This document shows positions 1 to 7,719 of a stretch of 36,519 nucleotides of DNA, piece after piece. Made by a program: the position numbers and the translations under genes. The notes below the pieces were generated by a model. It was given only the letters and a program-made list of their open reading frames with translations, had not been told where the DNA came from and searched no databases. Source of the stretch: Paracoccaceae bacterium (GTDB lineage: Bacteria > Pseudomonadota > Alphaproteobacteria > Rhodobacterales > Rhodobacteraceae); the NCBI GenBank assembly GCA_014859945.1, contig JACZKR010000199.1, positions 1-36,519 on the forward strand, given 5' to 3'. Each line of letters starts with the position of its first letter. Position 1 is the stretch's first letter.

Positions 1-681
1 GGGGATGACAGCGGCGCCTTGGCGCGGGTGGGATGGGCGGCCCGGCGGCTGACGGGCGGGCCGGGACCGCAGGCCGATCTTGCTGCCTTTCTCGACCGCC
101 GCGATCCCGAAGCGGTCGCTGCGGATGCCGAGCCTTTCGCCGACCGTGTCGGTGCGTGGCTGAATCTGATGGCCGCCGCACAGGGCCTGCACCCGGTCAC
201 CCGCGCCTGCATGGGGTTCCACCTGTGGAGCCTTGCCGGAATGGGTCAGCAGGGCGACCGGATGGAAGCGGCGGTCACAGCCGCCCGGATCGCCGCCACC
301 GAAGCGAAGGGGCTGGTCTTCGCGCCTTTGGCCATGGGCGGCGCATCCGCGCTGCGGGCCGGCGGCAAGCCGGATGAGCGTCTGCTGCGCTGGCTGGACG
401 GTATGGAAACGGCCTGCCAGACGGCGATGCGCCAACTTGATGATGTCGAGGCGTGGGGCGCGCGGGCTGCGGCCGCCATGGCCGGCCTGTCCGGGCGCAC
501 CCCGCCGGCGCTGCGCAAGGCGCTGGCGGACTGGCCGCTAATCTCTGCCCCCATGGCCGAGGCGCTGAGCGGTGCCAGCCGTGCCGCCGTTCAGCGCAAT
601 CTGGCGTGGATGGAGGAACGGGGCCTGATCCGAGAGGTGACCGGGCAGGGACGCTTCCGCATGTGGCGCATCGCGATCTGA
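1..681 (+). CDS. C-terminal part of a DUF1612/HTH-type (RHE_PE00001-like) protein; frame is open to the window edge
   Basis: Frame 1 is open from base 1 to TGA 679-681. C-terminal segment 'LADWPLISAPMAEALSGASRAAVQRNLAWMEERGLIREVTGQGRFRMW' looks like a winged/HTH DNA-binding domain. Confidence 0.5.
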   Translation, partial: GDDSGALARVGWAARRLTGGPGPQADLAAFLDRRDPEAVAADAEPFADRVGAWLNLMAAAQGLHPVTRACMGFHLWSLAGMGQQGDRMEAAVTAARIAATEAKGLVFAPLAMGGASALRAGGKPDERLLRWLDGMETACQTAMRQLDDVEAWGARAAAAMAGLSGRTPPALRKALADWPLISAPMAEALSGASRAAVQRNLAWMEERGLIREVTGQGRFRMWRIAI

Positions 682-709
682 TCCGCCGGCAGCCTGTGGC
701 CGGCGCCGC

Positions 710-1405
710 TCAGGCCGGGGCCATGCCAGAACGGATGGCCTCGGCTGTGCGCAGGTAGTGGTCACGCAGCAAGGCTTCGGCCCGGGGCGTATCGCGGGCA
801 AGGACGGCATCGGCAATCGCGCCATGTTCGGCGTCGATGTCGCGCTTCTGCGGCCCGGCAGACAGCAGGGCGGGAATGCGGTATCGCTCTGTCGCCGCAT
901 AAAGCCGCTCAAAGAAATCCAGCAGCCAGTCCGATCCGCAGGCCGCCAGCAACGCGCGGTGGAAGGTGTGGTGACGCAGCTTCAGTTCATCCACATCGCC
1001 GCCCTGCCGCCGGGTCTGCAGCCGCAGCGCATAAAGCGCGGCAACCACCGAAGCCTCCCAGGCGTCATCGCCCTTCGCCATCGACTGGCGCAGCGCCTCG
1101 GTCTCGATCAGAAGGCGGGCCTGCAGCGCATCCTCGAACTCGGCCAGAGATTGGGCGGACACACGAAAGCCGCGCAGGGACTCGGCAGTGACAAGGCGCT
1201 CGGCCTGCAGCCGGTTCAGCGCCTCGCGCAGGGGCGAAAAACCCATGCCGTAGCGTTCGCTCAGGTCGGCAAGCCGCAGCGGGCTTTCCGGTGCAAAGCA
1301 GCCTTCGACGATGTCTTTCCGCAGGGAAACATAGGCTTTTTCGGCCAGGGTCATGATCGCGTCCTTGTCTGGCCGCAGCTTATCCAGCGCCGCTTCAACC
1401 TGCAA
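710..1405 (-). CDS. GntR family transcriptional regulator, FCD (FadR-type) C-terminal domain
   Basis: N-terminal wHTH 'AYVSLRKDIVEGCFAPESPLRLADLSERYGMGFSPLREALNRLQAERLV' and helical FCD-like C-terminus with 'RHHTFHRALLAACGSDWLLDFFERLY'. Start could also be 1354. Confidence 0.9.
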   Translation of the reverse strand: MQVEAALDKLRPDKDAIMTLAEKAYVSLRKDIVEGCFAPESPLRLADLSERYGMGFSPLREALNRLQAERLVTAESLRGFRVSAQSLAEFEDALQARLLIETEALRQSMAKGDDAWEASVVAALYALRLQTRRQGGDVDELKLRHHTFHRALLAACGSDWLLDFFERLYAATERYRIPALLSAGPQKRDIDAEHGAIADAVLARDTPRAEALLRDHYLRTAEAIRSGMAPA

Positions 1406-1409
1406 TTCT

Positions 1410-1443
1410 ATAATTTTCGAAGATTATTATTGTCATCGAAAAT
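1410..1443. promoter_or_regulatory. Candidate GntR operator: ATTTTCGA-N15-TCGAAAAT inverted repeat
   Basis: ATTTTCGA at 1413-1420 and TCGAAAAT at 1436-1443 form a perfect 8-bp inverted repeat in the AT-rich gap between divergent GntR and cupin genes. ATAATTTTCGAA (1410-1421) recurs as its reverse complement at 5229-5240. Confidence 0.6.
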
Positions 1444-1494
1444 ACTGACTGGCATAGTCCCCCCATCACCCCCGTCGAAAGAAGGAGTCGCCCC

Positions 1495-2616
1495 ATGGCC
1501 AATGGACGCGAGAACCACCGCGAAGACGTCATCGGCCGCGCCAATGTCGAAGATACGCCCGAGCTTCTGGCCTATTATGACCAGCTAGAAGGCTTTCACG
1601 CCGGCGCGCTCTGGACCGTTGCCAACAAGATCGAACCCTGGGCGCCCAAAAGCCAGTCGGTTCCCGTGGTCTGGCGCTATAAGGATCTGCGCGATCATGT
1701 GATCCGCTCGGTCGATCTGGTCACGCCGGAAAAGGCGGGGCGGCGGGTGATCTACCTGAACAACCCCGGGCGGCAGGATGTGGCGGCGGCGGTCGGCTGG
1801 GTTTACGCGGGGCTTCAGGTGATGAACCCGGGCGAGGTCGCGGGCGCGCACCGCCATTCAGCCAGCGCGATCCGCTTCATCATGGAAGGCCGCGGCGCCT
1901 ATACCGTGGTCGATGGCCACAAGATGACGCTGGGCGCGAACGATTTCGTGCTGACCCCCAACGGCACCTGGCATGAACATGGCGTCGCCGAAGACGGCGC
2001 GCTTTGCCTCTGGCAGGACGGGCTGGATATTCCCTTCGTCAACGCGATGGAGGCGAATTTCTATGAGGTTCACCCCGACCTCAATCAGGCCGTGGGCTAT
2101 GCCGTGGACGACATGACCAAGACCTGGGGCAATCCGGGCCTGACGCCCTATGGCGAAAGCTGGAAAAAGGGCTACAGCCCGATGTTCAAATACGAATGGG
2201 CGCCGACCTATGAGTCGCTGGGCAAATACGCCGGTTGCACGGCGGGCAGCCCGTTCGACGGCGTGCTGATGGAATACGTCAATCCGGTTACCAACGGCCC
2301 GGTGATGCAGACGCTGGGCGCTTCGATGCAGATGCTGCGCCCGGGCGAGGCGACGAAGGCCCATCGCCATACCGGCAGCTATCTTTACCACGTCGCCAAG
2401 GGGCGCGGCCATTCCATCATCAACGGCAAGCGGTTCGACTGGCAGGAACGCGACATCTTCTGCGTGCCCTCCTGGGCCTGGCATGAACATGTCAACGCCT
2501 CGGATCGTGAGGATGCGTGCCTCTTCTGCCTCAGCGATCTGCCGGTGATGCGCGCCCTTGGCCTCTATCGTGAAGAGGCATTCGGCGAAAACGGCGGCCA
2601 TCAGCCCCTGCTTTAA
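1495..2616 (+). CDS. Gentisate 1,2-dioxygenase-like bicupin ring-cleavage dioxygenase
   Basis: Two cupin motifs 'PGEVAGAHRHSASAIRFIMEGRGAYTVVDG' and 'PGEATKAHRHTGSYLYHVAKGRGHSIING', each followed by 'TWHEHG'/'AWHEHV'; length 373 aa is typical of the GDO/SDO family. Confidence 0.85.
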   Translation: MANGRENHREDVIGRANVEDTPELLAYYDQLEGFHAGALWTVANKIEPWAPKSQSVPVVWRYKDLRDHVIRSVDLVTPEKAGRRVIYLNNPGRQDVAAAVGWVYAGLQVMNPGEVAGAHRHSASAIRFIMEGRGAYTVVDGHKMTLGANDFVLTPNGTWHEHGVAEDGALCLWQDGLDIPFVNAMEANFYEVHPDLNQAVGYAVDDMTKTWGNPGLTPYGESWKKGYSPMFKYEWAPTYESLGKYAGCTAGSPFDGVLMEYVNPVTNGPVMQTLGASMQMLRPGEATKAHRHTGSYLYHVAKGRGHSIINGKRFDWQERDIFCVPSWAWHEHVNASDREDACLFCLSDLPVMRALGLYREEAFGENGGHQPLL

Positions 2617-2625
2617 GGACGGATT

Positions 2626-3549
2626 ATGAAACTTGTGACCTATCGCGCCTCGGTCGAGGCAGCGGCCCGGCTGGGCGTGCTTCATCAGGAACTTGTCGTC
2701 GATGTCGCCCGCCTGGGGGCTGATCATGGCGAAACCCTGCCCGATTCCATGCTGGGCCTGATCGACACGGGCCGCCCCGGCCTTGAAACCCTCCAGGCCT
2801 GCCTTGATCAGTCGAAGGGCCGCTTCCGGCCCGGCACGGCGACGGCACTGGCCAATGTGAAGCTTCTTGCGCCCATCCCGCGCCCGCGCAAGAACATCTT
2901 CGGCATCGGCCTGAACTATGTCGAACACGTCGCCGAAAGTGCGGCCTCGCTCGACACGTCCAAAGACCTGCCGAAACAGCCGGTGGTGTTTTCCAAGCCG
3001 CCGACCACTGTGATCGGCCCCGACGATGCGATTGAGCATGACAGCAGCATCACCCGGCAACTGGACTGGGAGGTCGAGCTTGCCGTGATCATCGGCACCA
3101 CCGCCCGCCGCATCCGCCGGGATCAGGCACTGGCCCATGTCTTCGGCTATTCGGTGATGATCGACGTTTCAGCCCGCGACAACCGCCGCGCCGGGCAATG
3201 GATCTTCTCCAAGGGGATGGACAGCTATGCTCCCTTCGGTCCGGTGATCGTCACCGCCGATGAAATCCCCGATCCGCAGTGCCTTGACCTCTGGCTGACC
3301 GTCAACGGCGTCGAAAAGCAGCGTTCCAACACCCGCCACATGCTCTTCAAGGTCGATCACCTGATCGCCGACATTTCGTCGGGCATCACGCTGGAACCCG
3401 GTGACATCATCGCTTCGGGCACACCAGAAGGCGTCGGCGCGGGCCGGACGCCGCAGGAATGGCTGCATCCGGGCGATGTGGTAGTGGGCCACGTCGAAGG
3501 CATCGGCACGCTGAGGAACCCGGTGGTAAACTCCACCCCCGAAGCCTGA
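2626..3549 (+). CDS. Fumarylacetoacetate hydrolase (FAH) family protein
   Basis: 'IFGIGLNYVEHVAES', 'PVVFSKPPTTVIGPDDAI', 'DWEVELAVIIG', 'FGYSVMIDVSARD', 'GDIIASGTPEGVGAG' are FAH-family signatures. Confidence 0.92.
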   Translation: MKLVTYRASVEAAARLGVLHQELVVDVARLGADHGETLPDSMLGLIDTGRPGLETLQACLDQSKGRFRPGTATALANVKLLAPIPRPRKNIFGIGLNYVEHVAESAASLDTSKDLPKQPVVFSKPPTTVIGPDDAIEHDSSITRQLDWEVELAVIIGTTARRIRRDQALAHVFGYSVMIDVSARDNRRAGQWIFSKGMDSYAPFGPVIVTADEIPDPQCLDLWLTVNGVEKQRSNTRHMLFKVDHLIADISSGITLEPGDIIASGTPEGVGAGRTPQEWLHPGDVVVGHVEGIGTLRNPVVNSTPEA

Positions 3550-3586
3550 GCCCCCATCCTCTCTCTGAAAAATTTCCCACGGGGGT

Positions 3587-3607
3587 CCGGGGGTGTGAAA
3601 CCCCCGG
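3587..3607. repeat. GC-rich hairpin CCGGGGG-TGTGAAA-CCCCCGG in the FAH/nitrilase gap
   Basis: 7-bp perfect stem, 7-nt loop, preceded by 'GAAAAATTTCCCACGGGGGT'. Resembles dispersed GC-rich intergenic hairpins of Rhodobacteraceae. Confidence 0.4.
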
Positions 3608-3634
3608 CGCTTTCAACCGAAAGGACCGCCTGCC

Positions 3635-4564
3635 ATGTCCACCCCCTTCACCGCCGCTGTCGTGCAGATGGCCTCGCTTCCCGACGATCCGCTGGCCACC
3701 GCCGAAAAGGCTGCCGCCCGCCTGCGTGAGGCAGCGGCCCGCGGCGCAAAGCTCGCGGTTTTCCCCGAAGCGCTGATCGGCGGCTACCCCAAGGGCGCCA
3801 GTTTCGGCGCCCCGATCGGGATGCGCAAACCCGAAGGCCGCGCGGCCTTCGCGCGTTATCACGCCGCCGCTATCGACCTTGACGGACCCGAAGTTGCCCT
3901 GCTGGCCGAAGCGACGGCCGAGACCGGCATCTTCGCCGTTGTGGGCGTGATCGAACGCGATGGCGCCACGCTTTATTGCACGGTGCTTTACTTCGACGGC
4001 GAGAAGGGCCTTGTCGGCAAGCACCGCAAGCTGATGCCCACGGCGGGCGAACGGCTGATCTGGGGTTTCGGCGACGGCTCTACCATGCCCGCTTTCAAGA
4101 CTGCTCTCGGCACCATCGGCGCGGTGATCTGCTGGGAAAACTACATGCCGGCGCTGCGGATGCACATGTATCATCAGGGCGTCAGCCTCTATTGCGCCCC
4201 CACCGCCGATGACCGCGACACCTGGCTGCCTACCATGCAGCACATAGCACTGGAGGGCCGCACCTTCGTTCTGACCGCCTGCCAGCACATCACCCGCGCC
4301 GCCTACGGCCCCGACCATGAAAGCGCGCTGGGCGATGAACCTGACCGCGTGATGATGCGCGGCGGGTCGGCGATCATCTCGCCCTTGGGCCGGGTTCTGG
4401 CCGGGCCGGATTTCAGCGGCGAAACAATCCTTTATGCTGAGATCGACCCCGATGAGGTCATGCGCGCCAAGTTCGATTTCGACGTGACCGGCCATTACGC
4501 CCGGCCCGATGTCTTTGAGATCCGTGTGGACACGCGCCCCAAATCCGCGGTGCGAGAGGTCTGA
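3635..4564 (+). CDS. Carbon-nitrogen hydrolase, nitrilase (branch 1)-type
   Basis: Glu-Lys-Cys triad motifs 'LAVFPEALIGGYPKG', 'VGKHRKLMPTAGE', 'IGAVICWENYMPALRM'; the CWENYMP context is typical of true nitrilases. Confidence 0.88.
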   Translation: MSTPFTAAVVQMASLPDDPLATAEKAAARLREAAARGAKLAVFPEALIGGYPKGASFGAPIGMRKPEGRAAFARYHAAAIDLDGPEVALLAEATAETGIFAVVGVIERDGATLYCTVLYFDGEKGLVGKHRKLMPTAGERLIWGFGDGSTMPAFKTALGTIGAVICWENYMPALRMHMYHQGVSLYCAPTADDRDTWLPTMQHIALEGRTFVLTACQHITRAAYGPDHESALGDEPDRVMMRGGSAIISPLGRVLAGPDFSGETILYAEIDPDEVMRAKFDFDVTGHYARPDVFEIRVDTRPKSAVREV

Positions 4565-5196
4565 TGCGCTACGATCTGGATCAGGTTCCCCAGCCCATCG
4601 CCTACAAGCTTCTGGCCGCAACGGTCATTCCAAGGCCCATCGCCTGGGTGGTGACGCAGGGGAAGGATGGCCTCAACGCCGCGCCCTATTCCTTCTTCAA
4701 CGTCATGGGCTCGGCGCCGCCCACCATCGCGCTGGGTCTGATGGCGGCCCCGGACCGGGGCTTCAAGGACACCGCGCTGAACATCCTGGAAACCGGCGAG
4801 TTCGTGGTGAATCTGGTGCCCGAACGGCTGGTGCAGGCGATGAACCTGACCGCCGCCGATGCGCCGCGCGGGGTGGATGAGCTGCAGCTGGCCGGATTGG
4901 CCACGCTGCCCTCAACCCACGTTACCCCGCCGCGCATTGCCGAAAGTCCGGTCGCCTTCGAATGCCGCGTGCTGTCCTCGGTGGTGACCGGGCCTTGTCA
5001 GACGGTGGTGATCGGGCGGGTGCTGTCGGTCCATATCGAGGACCGCTATCTGCTGAATGCCGACCGCGCCCATATCGACACCGACGCGCTGGACCTTGTC
5101 GCGCGCAGCTTCGGCTCGGAATACATTCGCAGCCATGACCGGTTCGAGCTTGCCCGCCCCACCTGGGCCGGGCTGAACGCCGCAGGAAAGCCCTGA
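4564..5196 (+). CDS. Flavin reductase (DIM6/NTAB-like FMN-binding split barrel) family protein
   Basis: 'ATVIPRPIAWVVTQGKDGLNAAPYSFFNVMGSAPPTIALGL' N-terminal motif; ATG overlaps the nitrilase stop codon. Confidence 0.85.
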   Translation: MRYDLDQVPQPIAYKLLAATVIPRPIAWVVTQGKDGLNAAPYSFFNVMGSAPPTIALGLMAAPDRGFKDTALNILETGEFVVNLVPERLVQAMNLTAADAPRGVDELQLAGLATLPSTHVTPPRIAESPVAFECRVLSSVVTGPCQTVVIGRVLSVHIEDRYLLNADRAHIDTDALDLVARSFGSEYIRSHDRFELARPTWAGLNAAGKP

Positions 5197-5207
5197 TTTC
5201 CCGATAG

Positions 5208-5240
5208 ATAATCGAAAGTCGTACGATTTTCGAAAATTAT
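5208..5240. promoter_or_regulatory. Candidate operator shared with 1410-1443 (ATTTTCGAAAAT palindrome plus upstream TCGAAA)
   Basis: ATTTTCGAAAAT (5226-5237) is a perfect 12-bp palindrome; TTCGAAAATTAT (5229-5240) is the reverse complement of ATAATTTTCGAA (1410-1421); TTGACA follows at 5242-5247. Confidence 0.6.
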
Positions 5241-5326
5241 GTTGACAGGGTTAAGTGCCGCGCTGAAACTTAACTCACAAGTAAAGAAATTCGCGAAACT
5301 GCGAATCGTCAACATGGGATTTCGAA

Positions 5327-6379
5327 ATGCTTCAGGAGCGGGTCGAAGGAAAATGGCTAGCCGCGTTCCGGCGGGTGCTGGCCTTGAACGGGATCGGCAA
5401 GGGCACGCCCATCGCCATCCTGTCGGAAACGCAATCCCGGCCGGTGCTGGTGCATCTGTGTGAACTGGCAGCCTATGACCTTGGCGCCGACTTCTGCATG
5501 ATCCAGATGCCGACGCCGGCCCAGACGGCGCCGGTTCCGGTGAAATCCACCGGCACAAGCTGGGCCATCCAGGGCAACCGCGCGGTGATCGAGGCGCTGA
5601 AGCGCGTCGATGTGATCGTGGACTGCACCGTGGAAGGCCTGATCCACGCCCCCGAATGGCCCGAGATCGAAGAGGCCGGGCGCACGCGCCTTCTGGTCAT
5701 CACCAACGAACACCCCGAGATTCTGGAACGGACCGAGCCCAAGGCCGAACACGGGCCGAAGGTGCAGCTGGGCATCCAGATGCTGCGCGAAGCCTCGGAA
5801 ATGCGGGTCACCTCGGCCCTTGGCACCGACCTGACGGTCAACCTGCGCGGCGCCCCTTGCGGCGGCACGGCCGGCTTTGGCACCACGCCCGGCTCGGTCG
5901 CGCATTGGCCGGGTGGATTGTGCCTGGCCTTCCCGGGTCAGAACGCGGTCAACGGCCGCATCGTGATGGGGGTCGGTGACATGAACCTGACCTTCAAGAC
6001 CTATCTGACCAGCCAGATCGACTTCACCATCGAGAACGACTTCGTCACCGCCATCAAGGGCGACGGCATCGATGCGCTCCACTTCCGCGAATACATGGAA
6101 GCCTGGGACGACCGGAACGCCTACGGCTTCAGCCATGTCGGTTGGGGCATGCACCCCGGCGCCCGCTGGGTTTCGGCTGCCATGTACGACAAGCGCGACA
6201 TGCAGGCGGTCGAGTTCCGGGCGCTTGCCGGTTCGTTCCTGTGGTCGACCGGCGCCAACCAGTATGCCGGGCGCTACACGCTCGGCCATTTCGACCTTCC
6301 CATGCGCAACTGCACCATCGCCCTCGACGGGCGCGTCGTCGTGCGTGACGGCGTCCTGCAAGGAGACCTCGCCCTATGA
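5327..6379 (+). CDS. NicX-like 2,5-dihydroxypyridine 5,6-dioxygenase family (M29 aminopeptidase-like fold)
   Basis: Length 350 aa. Collinear with recalled NicX motifs: 'HWPGGLCLAFPGQ..NGRIVMGVGDMNLTFKTY', 'YGFSHVGWGMHPGARW', 'GSFLWSTGANQ', 'GHFDLPMRNCTIALD'; candidate Fe-ligand His/His/Asp retained. Confidence 0.82.
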   Translation: MLQERVEGKWLAAFRRVLALNGIGKGTPIAILSETQSRPVLVHLCELAAYDLGADFCMIQMPTPAQTAPVPVKSTGTSWAIQGNRAVIEALKRVDVIVDCTVEGLIHAPEWPEIEEAGRTRLLVITNEHPEILERTEPKAEHGPKVQLGIQMLREASEMRVTSALGTDLTVNLRGAPCGGTAGFGTTPGSVAHWPGGLCLAFPGQNAVNGRIVMGVGDMNLTFKTYLTSQIDFTIENDFVTAIKGDGIDALHFREYMEAWDDRNAYGFSHVGWGMHPGARWVSAAMYDKRDMQAVEFRALAGSFLWSTGANQYAGRYTLGHFDLPMRNCTIALDGRVVVRDGVLQGDLAL

Positions 6380-7719
6380 ACGTCCAGACCCCCTCTGCCA
6401 CCGTCATGCCGATGAGCAGCCCGGCCGACTATTACGACATGACCCGCGTCCGCCCCGAGGTCGCCGCCGCCATGGCGAAGATCAACGAATTGGGTCCGCT
6501 TTTCGCCGCGCGCGCCAAGGCGGTGGATGACGAGGCGTCCTTCCCGACGGCGAACTACAAGGATCTGGCCGATGCGGGCTTCCTCGGCCTGTCGATCCCG
6601 CAGGAATTCGGCGGCTGGGGCTTTTCGATGGGCGAATACGCCATGGTCGGGGCCGAGATCGCCAAGTACTGCGGCGCGACCGCGCTGACCTTCAACATGC
6701 ACAATTCGTCCATGGCCTGGTCGCGCTTCATGTTCGACATGCCGAACCTGACCGCCGAGGAGAAGGCCGAGTTCGCCCCCCTGCGCGCGCGCCAGTTCAC
6801 CCGGGCGATGAAGGAACGCGCGATCTACTCGCAGCCGATTTCGGAAGGCGGGCAGAACTGGACCTCGAAACCGAACCAGACCCAGTGCCGCGCCACCGAA
6901 GGCGGCTGGAAGATCAACGGGTTCAAGAAGTTCGCCAGCCTTGCGGGCTATTGCGACTATTACACCATCGTCTGCACCGAGGTCTTCGAAGGTATCGAGC
7001 CGCGGCATGAGGACACCATGCTGTTCGTCGTCCACAAGGACGCGCCGGGCCTGACCGTCAAGGGCGACTGGGACCCTCTGGGCATGCGGGGCACCAACAG
7101 CCGCGACCTGATCCTGAAGGATGTCTTCGTCACGGCCGATGACCTGCTGATGCCGCGCGGCATCTTCGGCAAGACGCTGCCCAACTGGCCGCACATGATG
7201 GCCACCCTGTCGCCCACCTACATGGGGGTTGCCCAGGGCGCCTATGATTTCACCATTGCCTATCTGAAGGGCAAGGTTCCGGGCCAGCCGCCGATCGACC
7301 GGCGCATGTATGCGACCAAGCGCGTGGCGATTTCAAAGATGTATGCCCGCCTTGCCAACATGCGGGCGCTGTGGTGGCAGGCTTTCTCGGAAGCCAAGGG
7401 CATGCCGTCCAAGGCCGAAGTGATGCGGATGTATGCCGCGCAGTACAACGTGATGGAGGGCGTGCAGGAAATCACCGCGCTGGCCATCCGCACCTGTGGC
7501 GGCCAGTCGATGCTGAAATCCCTGCCGCTGGAGCGGATGTACCGCGACAGCCGCTGCGGTGCGCTGATGCTGCCCTACACCTCTGAAATCATGGAGGACT
7601 ATATCGGCCTTCTCTCGCTTTATGAGATGGACGAACTGGACAGCGCGCCGGGCGACGAAGGCGGGGCGCGCAGCTCGCTCTGGCGCGGCGATGCCGGCAG
7701 CCTGCGGGGCCTGCGCTGA
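6376..7719 (+). CDS. Acyl-CoA dehydrogenase-fold flavoprotein, possibly a group D-type monooxygenase component
   Basis: 'LADAGFLGLSIPQEFGGWGFS', 'KINGFKKFASLAGYCDYYTIVC', 'DPLGMRGTNSRDLILKDVFV', 'TCGGQSMLKSLPLERMYRDSRCG'; starts inside the nicX-like stop codon (ATGA). Confidence 0.85.
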   Translation: MNVQTPSATVMPMSSPADYYDMTRVRPEVAAAMAKINELGPLFAARAKAVDDEASFPTANYKDLADAGFLGLSIPQEFGGWGFSMGEYAMVGAEIAKYCGATALTFNMHNSSMAWSRFMFDMPNLTAEEKAEFAPLRARQFTRAMKERAIYSQPISEGGQNWTSKPNQTQCRATEGGWKINGFKKFASLAGYCDYYTIVCTEVFEGIEPRHEDTMLFVVHKDAPGLTVKGDWDPLGMRGTNSRDLILKDVFVTADDLLMPRGIFGKTLPNWPHMMATLSPTYMGVAQGAYDFTIAYLKGKVPGQPPIDRRMYATKRVAISKMYARLANMRALWWQAFSEAKGMPSKAEVMRMYAAQYNVMEGVQEITALAIRTCGGQSMLKSLPLERMYRDSRCGALMLPYTSEIMEDYIGLLSLYEMDELDSAPGDEGGARSSLWRGDAGSLRGLR

